NCBI GenBank assembly: GCA_021738605.1
Contig: JAIPBY010000093.1
Location: 1 to 9,038, forward strand
DNA from: Chitinophagaceae bacterium
GTDB lineage: Bacteria > Bacteroidota > Bacteroidia > Chitinophagales > Chitinophagaceae
DNA length: 9,038 bases
Direction of reading: 5' to 3'
The position numbers were made by a program, and so were the translations under genes. This document shows, piece after piece, positions 1 to 8,012 of the stretch (positions are counted from its first letter, which is position 1; the number at the start of each line of letters is the position of its first letter). The notes beneath the pieces were generated by a model. It made no database searches. It was not told the DNA's origin and saw only the letters and a list, made by a program, of their open reading frames with translations.

Positions 1-4
1 CCAT

Positions 5-35
5 AAAAAATGGCGCCCCTTTGAAAGAGACGCCA
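5..35 (-). terminator. Intrinsic terminator after the secreted-protein gene
   Basis: On the minus strand TGGCGTCTCTT pairs with AAGGGGCGCCA around a TCA loop: an 11-bp stem with two G-U wobbles, followed at once by six T (plus-strand A at 5-10). The two wobbles become A-C mismatches on the plus strand, so it is built to act on minus-strand transcripts. It lies 67 bp beyond the stop of the gene at 103-768; I see no gene in the stretch between. Confidence 0.8.
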
Positions 36-102
36 CTGGACGGTTATAATGTGATTCGATTGATTGAACTGGCCATACAGAGCAGCCAAGAAAAAAGAAC
101 CA

Positions 103-768
103 TTACTTGTTGATGGCCTCTACTGCAAGCCTCACACCAAGTACTGTTGATAGGTTTTCTTTGGTGTTTGCAGCAGCATCACCAAGCACTTCCAGAACAT
201 CCTTTGACTTTAGTTTGATCTTCGTCAAAGTTGAACTGGATCTGTTGTAGATATAATAGTCATAATACTGCTCAAACAACTTGATGTCTTTGGAATACAT
301 CTCTGCCGGATCAGCGACCAACCTGATTTTATATTGGCGCATGAACGCAAATTTGGAGCCATCAGCCAAAACGTTCAAATACCCCTTAAGATTAACCTTG
401 GGAAGATTGGAGGCATTGATGAAATTCAGCTTTTCACCACCGATGGCCTCAGGCAATTGGATGAAAAAACCGGAAACTTCACCATCTGGTGCAACAAACT
501 TCTTGTCCAGATCTACCCCAACTTTCTGGTCGTAAATATCATAAAGGATTTTCTTGTCTACGGTAACAACACCCGTCTTCATGGTAATGTCGCCATTGAA
601 GGACTCCCCCAACAAATATGGACTGCCCTTTACCCTGTATTGGCTCACTCGTATATAATCGTGTGTCCATTTCTCGATCACATGCTTATTGAAATTGCCA
701 ATTGGATCGGGTTGGGCATTCACCATCAATGTTCCAAAAACTGCGAATAATGTAAAAAACTGTTTCAT
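103..768 (-). CDS. Secreted hypothetical protein, Bacteroidota-type
   Basis: I do not recognise a named domain. The 221-residue product starts with a signal peptide (MKQFFTLFAVFGTLMVNA, cleavage expected before Gln19) and has no lipobox Cys or later membrane segment, so it should be periplasmic or secreted. Features are RVKGSPYLLGESFNGDITMK at 45-64, a stretch rich in alternating hydrophobic residues (ILYDIYDQKVGVDLDKKF, 74-91), GYLNVLADGSKF at 129-140, an aromatic cluster YYDYYIYN at 168-175, and KIKLKSKDVLEVLGD at 183-197. The layout recalls a group of uncharacterised Bacteroidota secreted proteins with a GSP(F/Y)L start and a K(I/L)KLxKKxVL end; this is memory of pattern, not a search. It starts 73 bp after the lipoprotein gene, just beyond a hairpin, and is followed by its own terminator, so it may be transcribed separately or by readthrough. 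A link to SusCD uptake is unproven. Confidence 0.85.
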   Translation of the reverse strand: MKQFFTLFAVFGTLMVNAQPDPIGNFNKHVIEKWTHDYIRVSQYRVKGSPYLLGESFNGDITMKTGVVTVDKKILYDIYDQKVGVDLDKKFVAPDGEVSGFFIQLPEAIGGEKLNFINASNLPKVNLKGYLNVLADGSKFAFMRQYKIRLVADPAEMYSKDIKLFEQYYDYYIYNRSSSTLTKIKLKSKDVLEVLGDAAANTKENLSTVLGVRLAVEAINK

Positions 769-780
769 GCTTTGAAAATT

Positions 781-813
781 AAAAGCCGCTTCAAATATAC
801 TGAAGCGGCTTTT
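781..813 (-). terminator. Hairpin terminator of the susC-susD-lipoprotein unit
   Basis: Perfect 13-bp inverted repeat AAAAGCCGCTTCA (781-793) / TGAAGCGGCTTTT (801-813) with a 7-base loop. It lies 28 bp beyond the stop of the lipoprotein gene. On the minus strand the stem ends in TTTT followed by AATTTT, a fair T-rich tail. The arms are symmetrical, so it could also act on the plus strand. It ends only 12 bases before the ATG of the next gene (768), so it may also serve as a leader hairpin or attenuator for that gene. Confidence 0.75.
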
Positions 814-841
814 ATAAGTTATGTTAAAATGAGTACCGCAA

Positions 842-1780
842 CTATCGCTTACTTTTATACTTTAGTACAACAGTATATTCTCTTGTTGCAGCAGCCGGGT
901 TCCACCTGAAATTTAAAGTAAACGTTCTTGTACCCGGAACATAGTTATTTACTTTTCCAGCCCAATTGGTAAGGGTGGCATTTCCAGAACAAGACCAAGT
1001 GACCAGATTTGTTGTACGATTTACTGCCATCCTTAATCCATCTATACCACCTATACCGCCATTACCTGACCACCTGAATGACCCAGTACCACTGGCCGGT
1101 ATATCTAACTCATTTACACCTGCTGTAATCAAGTGGACATCTGAATTTCCAGCCAAAGACCCACTGAGTGCATCATTTGCAGGAACACCTGGAGAGTTGT
1201 AACGGGTTACCAAGCCTGATACAACTGTATAAATACCATCCAAGTCGTTTTTCAACGCAATCTTATAAACCACAGTCTTCAAGTTTGCAGGAATGGAAAC
1301 TCCAGATTTACTTACAGAGCTGATGGTAAATGCCAGACCATAGTTTTTGGTTGGATCAAGCGTTCCCGTATTGATCTGGCAGGTAAAATTGGGAGACACC
1401 CTTGTTCCTTGTTTGATAACAACAGTTGGATTAGCAGAAGTGAATGTCAAAACACTTGCTGGAATAAGGGTTAAGCCACCAACAGCAGTAACTGCTGCAT
1501 CATCTTTTGCAAATGTCACCGTGATGTCTTCAGGAGCCTTGTCTACATTTTCGTAGTTCACCGAAAAAAGCTCCAGTGGCTGGTTGCCTGATTTTGACTC
1601 TAATGCGATTGAGTATGGGCTGCTGGCTGCCGCTGGCACTGCAACAAATGTCCCACCTGCAAAACCACCCATTCCATATGTACCGTTTTCGAAACCTTCA
1701 TCTTTTAAGCAAGATGAAAGGCTGAACATCGCGAAAGCGATCAGCGCCGGGGTCTTGTATTTTGAAAAAATATTGTTCAT
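842..1780 (-). CDS. Lipoprotein resembling DUF1735 (BT_3987-like), SusCD-associated
   Basis: Third gene of the susCD unit, in the place usually held by an accessory surface glycan-binding or otherwise uncharacterised lipoprotein. An ATG at 1807 is in frame, but the ATG at 1780 starts directly at a lipoprotein signal peptide (lipobox SLSSC, Cys24), leaves 33 bp after susD and follows an A-rich leader, so 312 residues are proposed. After Cys comes LKDE, matching the Bacteroidota lipoprotein export signal X-K-(D/E)2, which predicts the outer face of the outer membrane. A short glycine-rich tether follows (GTYGMGGFAGGTF, 33-45). Residues about 45-160 look like an Ig-like DUF1735 fold, with LTLIPASVLTFTSANPTVVIKQG and LDPTKNYGLAFTI. 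The C-terminal part, about 180-312, starts at LDGIYTVVSG and ends in beta-rich RTFTLNFRWN and REYTVVLKYKSKR. The DUF assignment is by pattern only. No catalytic motif is visible; binding or structural support of SusCD is inference. Confidence 0.8.
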   Translation of the reverse strand: MNNIFSKYKTPALIAFAMFSLSSCLKDEGFENGTYGMGGFAGGTFVAVPAAASSPYSIALESKSGNQPLELFSVNYENVDKAPEDITVTFAKDDAAVTAVGGLTLIPASVLTFTSANPTVVIKQGTRVSPNFTCQINTGTLDPTKNYGLAFTISSVSKSGVSIPANLKTVVYKIALKNDLDGIYTVVSGLVTRYNSPGVPANDALSGSLAGNSDVHLITAGVNELDIPASGTGSFRWSGNGGIGGIDGLRMAVNRTTNLVTWSCSGNATLTNWAGKVNNYVPGTRTFTLNFRWNPAAATREYTVVLKYKSKR

Positions 1781-1813
1781 GTCTTTACTTTTTGTGTTTG
1801 AATACATTGAAGT

Positions 1814-3304
1814 TTATTTGTGCCAGAAAACTTTAGAAGTAAACTGACTGATTGTTCCTTCGGCTTTAACATTTTCGGCATTGTAGTTATACTCCGAAGT
1901 TGGGTAAAGCAACCTTGAGGGAATTGGGTTTGTTCCCCTTTCAGGAGCTACAGAAAGTGGAGGAGTGACTACTTTCAACCTGCGAACGTCATTCCAAGTT
2001 TCAAGGATTCCGATACCGTTCAATGCAAGGTATTTCTGCCAGGCAATAACCGCAATCTGGTTGGCCAAGGTTCCAGTAGTAGGCCAAGCAACTTCTACAT
2101 TTGTTTTGCGCAGATAGGCGTCAGCTGCAGTTGCTGCATTGGGTACTCCCAACCAGCTGAATGATTCCCTTACAGCAAGGTTGTATGCTGTTTGAGCGTT
2201 TCCACTGATCCAACCCCGGGCAGTTGCCTCAGCCACGTAAAATGCAGCCTCAACAGAAGTCATTATCCACATTGGCATGGTGAATGACTTGCCTATTCCA
2301 TATCCTACTCCTGACGTGTTATCAGAAGAATTGGCGACCACTGGATCAGAACCGTAAATTGTTCCCCTTAAAGCACCTCCGGCTTTGGGCGCACGATAGA
2401 CATAAGATACCCTTGGGTCAGCAAGTGTATTCATCAGACTGAGGGTGAAATTGTTTGCCCTGTTGTAGTTGTCATTTTCATTGCCATTGATGGCATTGAA
2501 CATTTTTGAACTATAGAAGGGGTTTGGCCTGTCAGCAACATAGCCCGGTTGAACTTCTGCACCCAAACCATTTCCAAGGTAGCCGGATCCTTCTGTGTTG
2601 ATCTTCGCGATTTCAGCAGCAGGACTGAACGTGCTTGTAGTCGTGGTGTGAATGAGCATCTTCAGTTTGACGGTATTGACAAATTTTGCCCATTTAACCT
2701 TGTCTGCTGCAAACATGATGTCCCTTTTTTGAATATTGGTATTCTTGTTGACATCAGCCGCTTTGATCAATGCAAGACCAGCATCCAACTGGGCAAACAA
2801 TGCCTTGTACACATCTTCACCCTTGTCATAAGTTGGGCGGATGTTACCAACAAGGTCAAAAGCCTTTGTATAGGGAACGTTGTTATAGAGATCCACCAAA
2901 TTGATCATTTCATAGGCTCCAAGAACTTTGGCAATACCCTCGTAATATGTCCAACCCAATTCCTTGGATTTCTTCTCAATTGCTTTGTATTGACCTACGG
3001 TGTAGTAAACACCTTCAAAAATGCCGGCTCCAAAATCATTGGTGATGTTGTAGCTCATCTCAACAGTAGAACGAGAATAAGAGCCTGATGCACTCCAATA
3101 TCCAAGCCAGCGTCCAATGAAGTCCCAGCTGCCTGCATTACGGCCAGCAGTGCTTGTCATTTGGGGGGCGAGAGAGAGATCGGGAGTTATAAGCGACTCA
3201 GTTGCCGAATTAGGATTCGTATTGATGTTCAGGTAATCTTTCTTACAGCCGGTCAGGATCAATCCTGCAAAGGCTGCGATCATTATATATTTTGTTTTAA
3301 ACAT
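1814..3304 (-). CDS. susD: SusD/RagB-family nutrient-binding outer-membrane lipoprotein
   Basis: Surface lipoprotein expected to sit as a lid on the SusC barrel and bind the incoming ligand through a mostly alpha-helical TPR-like fold. An upstream in-frame ATG at 3358 lies inside susC. The ATG at 3304 is preferred because it starts a clean lipoprotein signal (MFKTKYIMIAAFAGLILTGC, lipidated Cys20) and leaves a 25-bp gap after susC. That gives 496 residues, normal for the family. Visible family marks are NINTNPNSA after the Cys, DFIGRWLGYW at 61-70, NLVDLYNNVPYTKAF at 135-149, a PTYDKGEDVY segment at 157-166, and the C-terminal SRLLYPTSEYNYNAENV near 463-479. This pattern points to the SusD-like_2 group rather than the classical starch SusD. 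The residues after Cys (KKDY) partly match a surface-export signal. No ligand can be read from the sequence. Confidence 0.95.
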   Translation of the reverse strand: MFKTKYIMIAAFAGLILTGCKKDYLNINTNPNSATESLITPDLSLAPQMTSTAGRNAGSWDFIGRWLGYWSASGSYSRSTVEMSYNITNDFGAGIFEGVYYTVGQYKAIEKKSKELGWTYYEGIAKVLGAYEMINLVDLYNNVPYTKAFDLVGNIRPTYDKGEDVYKALFAQLDAGLALIKAADVNKNTNIQKRDIMFAADKVKWAKFVNTVKLKMLIHTTTTSTFSPAAEIAKINTEGSGYLGNGLGAEVQPGYVADRPNPFYSSKMFNAINGNENDNYNRANNFTLSLMNTLADPRVSYVYRAPKAGGALRGTIYGSDPVVANSSDNTSGVGYGIGKSFTMPMWIMTSVEAAFYVAEATARGWISGNAQTAYNLAVRESFSWLGVPNAATAADAYLRKTNVEVAWPTTGTLANQIAVIAWQKYLALNGIGILETWNDVRRLKVVTPPLSVAPERGTNPIPSRLLYPTSEYNYNAENVKAEGTISQFTSKVFWHK

Positions 3305-3329
3305 GGTTGTGGTTTTACGTGTGATTGAA

Positions 3330-6300
3330 TTAGAAACGCAGGTTGACGTTAAAACCATAGATCCTGGAAGGAGGAAGCTGGCCAGTTCCGTTCACACCCA
3401 ATGCATTCCCAGTGGTGTTTGCGAACTCAGGGTCAGACCATTCGTTTGTTTTGGGTAGGAACATGAGCAAGTTCCTACCTACCAAACCAACTGAAACTCC
3501 TTTGACGAATCTAGCGTTCCTGATCAGAGATGATGGCAAATCGTAAGAAAGTGCAACTTCCCTGATTTTCCAAGCCGCGGCACTGGTCAAATAGTTGGAT
3601 TGAATTGACCTGTTGGTTGCCCCTGCTTCAAAGAATCCGTATCCACCAGCACGAACAAGTACATTGGTATTTTCTACATATTTACCACTTGCATCAGCAT
3701 ATACCGAGTTTGGAACGACAAAGCGCATACGGCCATTGGTTGCACTGCGGATAGATATACCCGTGAAATCCATGTCTGGACCGGCTCCATTGTACACCTG
3801 ATGACCAGCCCTGTAATCTGCGGTAACTGTCAGGCTTAAACCTCTCCACTCAAACGAAGGCGTAACACCAAGTATGTATTTGGGCATGGTCCTTCCAAAC
3901 ATTTTAACTAATGGGTTTTGAGAAGGAAGGCCTGTTTTTGCATCTACAATCACTTTTCCTTCTGGAGAGCGGTTGTAATCGGTCAATTTGAACATAAAGG
4001 CAGGGTATCCAACTACGGCAAAGTTTGCATTACCTACACCAATATCAGGCAGGCCTTGGTATACGGAGTTTACCTTGCTGTCTTGCAACGTAAAGTTTCC
4101 TTTGAAGTTGAACCTGAATTCTCCAAGATCAACCACAGGTGTCAAGCGAAGATCAAACTCCAGTCCTTTGTTGGTGAAGTCTGCAGCGTTAACCAAAGAA
4201 GAAGAATAACCAGTAGAACGGCTCAACTGGATGCTGAGGATCTGGTTGGAGTTGTCTTGCGTGTATGCAGTGGCTTCGATGCTTACCCTGTTCTTGAACA
4301 AGGACAATTCAAAACCAATTTCTTTTGAAAGAACAAACTCAGGTTTGATACCGGGGTTGTTTACGCTTGAGCTGGCCTGGAAACCAGGTAAACTTCCGTA
4401 TGGGAAACCACCTGCTACACCATAAGTTGGTTCAAGTTGATAAGCACCAAGGTTTACGTTACCTGACTTGGAAACCGATCCCCTTAATTTTAAATAAGAA
4501 ATTACATCGCTGTTCTTGATGGCCTTGATGGCATCGCTCAACACAACTGAAGCAGAAGCTCCAGGATAGAAGAAAGATCTACCAGTGATGGGCAAACGGG
4601 AATCCCAGTCGTTACGACCAGTAACTTCCAAGAAAGCCCAGTTGTCATATCCAATAGAAGCCTTTCCAAACACACCCATCAACTTGGTTTCAGAGAAACT
4701 TTCGCTTGCACCTGGTTCACCAGTCCTGTTGGAAACATTGAAAAGGGTTGGGATGATAAGGTTGGAACCAGAGACAGAAACAGATTTAGAGAATGTTTCA
4801 CGATAAGATTGACCAATCAAACCATCAACTGAAATCTTACCGAAGTCTTTTTGACCGGCAAGGAATGCCTCAGATGTAATCCTTGTGCCTATGCTCTGCC
4901 CGTCAGAAACGCTTGCAAATACATCATTCTCAGAATTGTATTTATCTGATGCTTTTGCAAAAGCAGAGTATGTAAAGGCCTCAGCTGTACTCTTTGAATA
5001 GCTTGAACCAACCGTTGTACCCAAACGGTAAGTGGCAGTCAACCAAGGTAGAATTTTATAGTTCAATGTTGAAGTACCAATAAGGTCATGAGTAGTTCCC
5101 TTTGAACGCGCTCTATCCTTAACGTAGTAAGGATTGCTAGCATAATCATTGAAATAATCATTAGGAGTAGACCATTCATCTGTTCTCCAATTCTTGTACC
5201 TGGTCAAAGGAATATTCTGGGCAGTATTGAATACTTCATAATACGCGCCATTAGAAGCCACGTCGTATTGAGACTTGGTATACGTAATGGTGAAGTCAGC
5301 ATTGAACTTGCCGAACTCTTTGGCAGACTTGAAGCTGAAGGTTGTCCTCCTGTTCTTGTCGCCTGCCAGTGTACCAGAAATATTGGCATCCTGGAAAGAA
5401 AGGTAGAAATCTTTGGCAGACATGGAAACATCATTTTGTGAAGTGATGCCGGTCTCAAAGTATTTCATTTTTTCACCTGGAAGTGCTGAATAAGGAATCT
5501 TCTGGATCTCTCCTTTTGCATTTGGACGACCCAATTCCCTTAATGAACCATCGAACTCATCACCGTATTGTTGGTTTTCAACGGGATCAAAAACCCCAAT
5601 ACCGTTTTTGTCAATAGCTGATCCTTGCCCAAACTGCGTTTGGAACTCAGGAAGAAAAGCAATCTGTTCGAACTGGGTAGTGTTACCAATATTGATTACT
5701 GGGTTTCCATTTTTGGTTCCCCTTTTGGTTTTAACAAGGATAACCCCGTTAACACCATCCGGACCATACAAAGAGGCCGCAGATGCCCCTTTAAGGATGT
5801 TGATATCATCAACATCGTTGGGGTTCAAGCGGTTCAGGAATCCAAGCGCTACAGGTACTCCATCAATAACCAACAAAGGCTGGTTGTTACCAGTCAATGA
5901 ACGGATACCACGAAGGGTAATCCTTGTATCGGCAAATACGCCGTTGTTTACTGTGGCAATGTTCAAACCTGAAACCTTACCGGTCAGACCATTTTGGATG
6001 TTCACTGCTTTTGCTGTAGTAACTTCCTTGCCGGAAACCTTTGCAGTAGAGTAACCAAGCTGCCTTGGTTGCTTCTGGATACCGAGAGCTGTTACCACAA
6101 CCTCCTGCATCTGGCCTTCGCTTGTGGCCAGAATAACCGTTGTGCTTGCTCCAGAAACTGAAACAACCTTCCCTGTGAATCCAGTTGCAGACACAGAAAG
6201 TTGTCCTTTTTCCTTGATAGAAATTTTGAAATTACCGTTAGCATCAGCTTTTACGGCATTTTGCGTTCCCGTTTCGGTTACCGTGGCAAAGGGAACTGCT

Positions 6301-6404
6301 TCTCCTTTGTCATTCTTGATTACGCCGGAAACGGTTCTTGTCTGGGCGAAAACTGTCATGCCAAAAAGCAGACAAATCACCAGCACAGAGGCCAATTTTC
6401 TCAT
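3330..6404 (-). CDS. susC: SusC/RagA-family TonB-dependent outer-membrane transporter
   Basis: Outer-membrane beta-barrel that imports the ligand captured by its SusD partner, energised by TonB-ExbBD. The 1024 residues begin with a signal peptide (1-20, cleavage expected after VFA). A carboxypeptidase-regulatory-like domain follows at about 24-93 (VSGVIKNDKGEAVPFATV). Then come a TonB-box-like MQEVVVTALG at 99-108 with the SusC-typical ALGIQKQPRQLGYS, and a plug domain at about 112-230 with RGIRSL, PLLVIDGVP and NGVILVKTKRG. The rest is barrel, ending in the family-like PPSRIYGFNVNLRF with the terminal Phe that aids barrel assembly. There is no N-terminal STN domain, so signalling to an anti-sigma factor is not indicated. 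The plug reads SLYGPDGVNG where many relatives have LYGSRAANG. The ATG at 6404 is chosen because the signal peptide starts there. It is first in a unit with susD (25 bp gap). The substrate is unknown; the gene symbol is a family label, not a claim of starch use. Confidence 0.96.
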   Translation of the reverse strand: MRKLASVLVICLLFGMTVFAQTRTVSGVIKNDKGEAVPFATVTETGTQNAVKADANGNFKISIKEKGQLSVSATGFTGKVVSVSGASTTVILATSEGQMQEVVVTALGIQKQPRQLGYSTAKVSGKEVTTAKAVNIQNGLTGKVSGLNIATVNNGVFADTRITLRGIRSLTGNNQPLLVIDGVPVALGFLNRLNPNDVDDINILKGASAASLYGPDGVNGVILVKTKRGTKNGNPVINIGNTTQFEQIAFLPEFQTQFGQGSAIDKNGIGVFDPVENQQYGDEFDGSLRELGRPNAKGEIQKIPYSALPGEKMKYFETGITSQNDVSMSAKDFYLSFQDANISGTLAGDKNRRTTFSFKSAKEFGKFNADFTITYTKSQYDVASNGAYYEVFNTAQNIPLTRYKNWRTDEWSTPNDYFNDYASNPYYVKDRARSKGTTHDLIGTSTLNYKILPWLTATYRLGTTVGSSYSKSTAEAFTYSAFAKASDKYNSENDVFASVSDGQSIGTRITSEAFLAGQKDFGKISVDGLIGQSYRETFSKSVSVSGSNLIIPTLFNVSNRTGEPGASESFSETKLMGVFGKASIGYDNWAFLEVTGRNDWDSRLPITGRSFFYPGASASVVLSDAIKAIKNSDVISYLKLRGSVSKSGNVNLGAYQLEPTYGVAGGFPYGSLPGFQASSSVNNPGIKPEFVLSKEIGFELSLFKNRVSIEATAYTQDNSNQILSIQLSRSTGYSSSLVNAADFTNKGLEFDLRLTPVVDLGEFRFNFKGNFTLQDSKVNSVYQGLPDIGVGNANFAVVGYPAFMFKLTDYNRSPEGKVIVDAKTGLPSQNPLVKMFGRTMPKYILGVTPSFEWRGLSLTVTADYRAGHQVYNGAGPDMDFTGISIRSATNGRMRFVVPNSVYADASGKYVENTNVLVRAGGYGFFEAGATNRSIQSNYLTSAAAWKIREVALSYDLPSSLIRNARFVKGVSVGLVGRNLLMFLPKTNEWSDPEFANTTGNALGVNGTGQLPPSRIYGFNVNLRF

Positions 6405-6466
6405 GTAGACGAGTTTTATGGTTATTAAAAAAGTTTAAACACACCGATTGGTATATTTATGAACTC

Positions 6467-6497
6467 CAATATTACTATTTTTTATCAAATTGTTAAA
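6467..6497 (-). promoter_or_regulatory. Candidate Bacteroidota-type promoter for susC
   Basis: Because xylA is closed by a terminator, susC should have its own promoter between 6535 and 6405. On the minus strand TTTA (6497-6494) and TAATATTG (6474-6467) are 19 bases apart, close to the known Bacteroidota pattern TTTG, about 19-21 bases, TAnnTTTG, with one mismatch in each box. The start of transcription would fall near 6460, giving a leader of about 55 bases. The region is very A/T-rich, so chance matches are likely, and this is only the best candidate by eye. Confidence 0.33.
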
Positions 6498-6535
6498 GTT
6501 TTCTTATCGTGTTTTAGAACATTCAATAATTGAGT

Positions 6536-6579
6536 AAAAAAAGAGGGGAATTTAGATTTTATTCCAAATTCCCCTCTTT
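6536..6579 (-). terminator. Intrinsic terminator of xylB-xylA
   Basis: Perfect 14-bp inverted repeat (AAAGAGGGGAATTT at 6540-6553 and its complement at 6566-6579) around a 12-base loop. Read on the minus strand the stem is followed by seven T (6536-6542, the first ones part of the stem). It begins 31 bp after the xylA stop. The plus-strand side has no T tract, so it acts on minus-strand transcription. It separates the xylose genes from the susC unit. Confidence 0.9.
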
Positions 6580-6610
6580 AATAAGATAAATTCTATCGAA
6601 ACTGGTACTC

Positions 6611-7939
6611 CTAAATGTATTGGTTGATGATGTTCTCCAACCACTCCTGACGGCCAGAAGTTAATTTGGGCTCACCAGCCTTGAAAGCATAATCCCTCAG
6701 GTCTGATAGGCTGAGCTTCCCTTCCTCGAACATTTTGCCTTCTCCTGAGTCAAAAGAAGCATAGCGGTTCTTGCGGAATTCGCTGTAAGGTGATTTTTGC
6801 AGGATGTTGTCAGCAACTACCAGGGCTCTTGCAAAAGCATCCATTCCGCCAATATGGGCATGGAAAATATCCTCCATGTCTGTAGAGTTCCTCCTGGTTT
6901 TGGCATCAAAATTGACACCACCTCCAGCAAATCCTTTTGCTTCGAGGATAATCAACATTGACTCCACCAGTTCATTCAGGTTCATGGGAAACTGGTCGGT
7001 ATCCCATCCGTTCTGGGAATCGCCCCTGTTGGCATCAATGCTGCCCAACATGCCTGCGTCTGCAGCAGTCTGCAGTTCATGTTGGAAGGTATGACCGGCC
7101 AGGGTAGCATGGTTCACTTCAATGTTCAATTTGAAATCGTCTTGCAAACCATACCGGTTCAGGAAACCAATAACGGTGGCTGAATCATAATCGTATTGGT
7201 GCTTGGTGGGTTCGCAGGGCTTTGGCTCAATAAAGAAAGTACCTTTGAAACCGTTTTTCCTCGCATAATCTTTAGCCGTATGAAGAAACCTTGCAAGGTG
7301 TTCCTGCTCTCGCTTCATGTCTGTGTTAAGCAGGGTCATGTATCCCTCACGACCACCCCAGAAAACATAATTTTCACCACCCAGACGAATGGTGGCATCC
7401 AGGGCATTCTTTACCTGCGTTGCTGCATGGGCCAATACGTTGAAATCAGGATTGGTGCTGGCACCGTTCATGTAGCGTGGGTTTGAAAATACATTGGCGG
7501 TGCCCCAAAGCAACTTCACGCCACTTGCTTTTTGTTTCAGGTCAGCATAATCAACAATGGCAGAGAGATTGCTTTCATATTCAGCAAGATTTGCGCCTTC
7601 ATCAACCAAATCAATGTCGTGAAAACAATAATAAGGAACCCCAAGCTTGGTGATGAACTCAAACGCTGCATCCATCTTCTCCTTGGCCCTGTCAACTGCA
7701 TTGGTTGCAGTATCCCATGCAAATTGTTTGGTGCCTGGTCCGAATGGATCAGCACCGGTATTGCAGAAACTATGCCAATAGGCTACTGCAAAACGGAAAT
7801 GGTCTTTCATTGATTTTCCTGCAATGACCTGGTTTTCATTGTACCATTTGTACGCCAATGGATTATCTGATCCAACTCCTTCAAAGTTTATTTTACCAAT
7901 ACCGGGGAAAAATTCCTTGTTGCCCAATGTTACAGACAT
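6611..7939 (-). CDS. xylA: Xylose isomerase, class II
   Basis: Interconverts D-xylose and D-xylulose using two divalent metal ions; a cytoplasmic TIM-barrel enzyme, usually tetrameric. At 442 residues it has the length of the long (class II) family. The active site looks intact: the FHDID motif gives His107 and Asp110, the IEPKP motif gives Glu238, IEVNHATLAGH gives Glu274 and His277, SIDANRGD gives Asp302, WDTD gives Asp313 and Asp315, and VNFDAK gives Asp345. These sit at a constant +6 offset from the E. coli XylA metal and catalytic residues as I recall them. VFWGGREGY at 192-200 and EPTKHQYDYD at 243-252 are further family blocks. The ATG at 7939 gives the expected MSVTLGNKEFFPG start; the leader is A/T-rich with no Shine-Dalgarno, normal for this phylum. 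It follows xylB and is closed by a strong terminator. No truncation or missing key residue is seen. Confidence 0.97.
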   Translation of the reverse strand: MSVTLGNKEFFPGIGKINFEGVGSDNPLAYKWYNENQVIAGKSMKDHFRFAVAYWHSFCNTGADPFGPGTKQFAWDTATNAVDRAKEKMDAAFEFITKLGVPYYCFHDIDLVDEGANLAEYESNLSAIVDYADLKQKASGVKLLWGTANVFSNPRYMNGASTNPDFNVLAHAATQVKNALDATIRLGGENYVFWGGREGYMTLLNTDMKREQEHLARFLHTAKDYARKNGFKGTFFIEPKPCEPTKHQYDYDSATVIGFLNRYGLQDDFKLNIEVNHATLAGHTFQHELQTAADAGMLGSIDANRGDSQNGWDTDQFPMNLNELVESMLIILEAKGFAGGGVNFDAKTRRNSTDMEDIFHAHIGGMDAFARALVVADNILQKSPYSEFRKNRYASFDSGEGKMFEEGKLSLSDLRDYAFKAGEPKLTSGRQEWLENIINQYI

Positions 7940-8012
7940 ATGATTTGTTTTTTAATGATTTTTATAGTGATAAAGATAGAGCTGTTCTTTTAAAATGAGA
8001 TTGATTGCAGGT

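Noticed and set aside
1..4. A possible start codon (ATG on the minus strand at 4-2) of a further gene right after the terminator.
   Set aside because: Only four bases are visible and the ATG directly follows the terminator T tract; nothing can be concluded.
1781..1807. A nine-codon extension of the third-gene lipoprotein from the ATG at 1807, 6 bp after the susD stop.
   Set aside because: It adds a polar segment before the signal peptide and has no better leader; it cannot be excluded, but the ATG at 1780 fits a standard lipoprotein better.
2549..3088. A 179-codon open frame on the plus strand inside susD, and many other plus-strand open frames across the window.
   Set aside because: They lie opposite genes with clear family motifs, their translations resemble no protein family, and no plus-strand promoter or terminator arrangement supports them.
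3305..3358. An 18-codon N-terminal extension of SusD starting inside susC (ATG at 3358).
   Set aside because: The extension would precede a complete lipoprotein signal peptide and bury it; the ATG at 3304 gives a normal signal and a normal gap after susC.
5204..5458. An 84-codon minus-strand open frame inside susC in another frame.
   Set aside because: It overlaps a well-supported SusC region and its translation is a frame shadow with no recognisable content.
7940..8012. A TATCTTTA element between xylB and xylA that resembles the -7 box of a Bacteroidota promoter.
   Set aside because: No matching -33 box at the right distance; cotranscription from upstream of xylB is the simpler reading.
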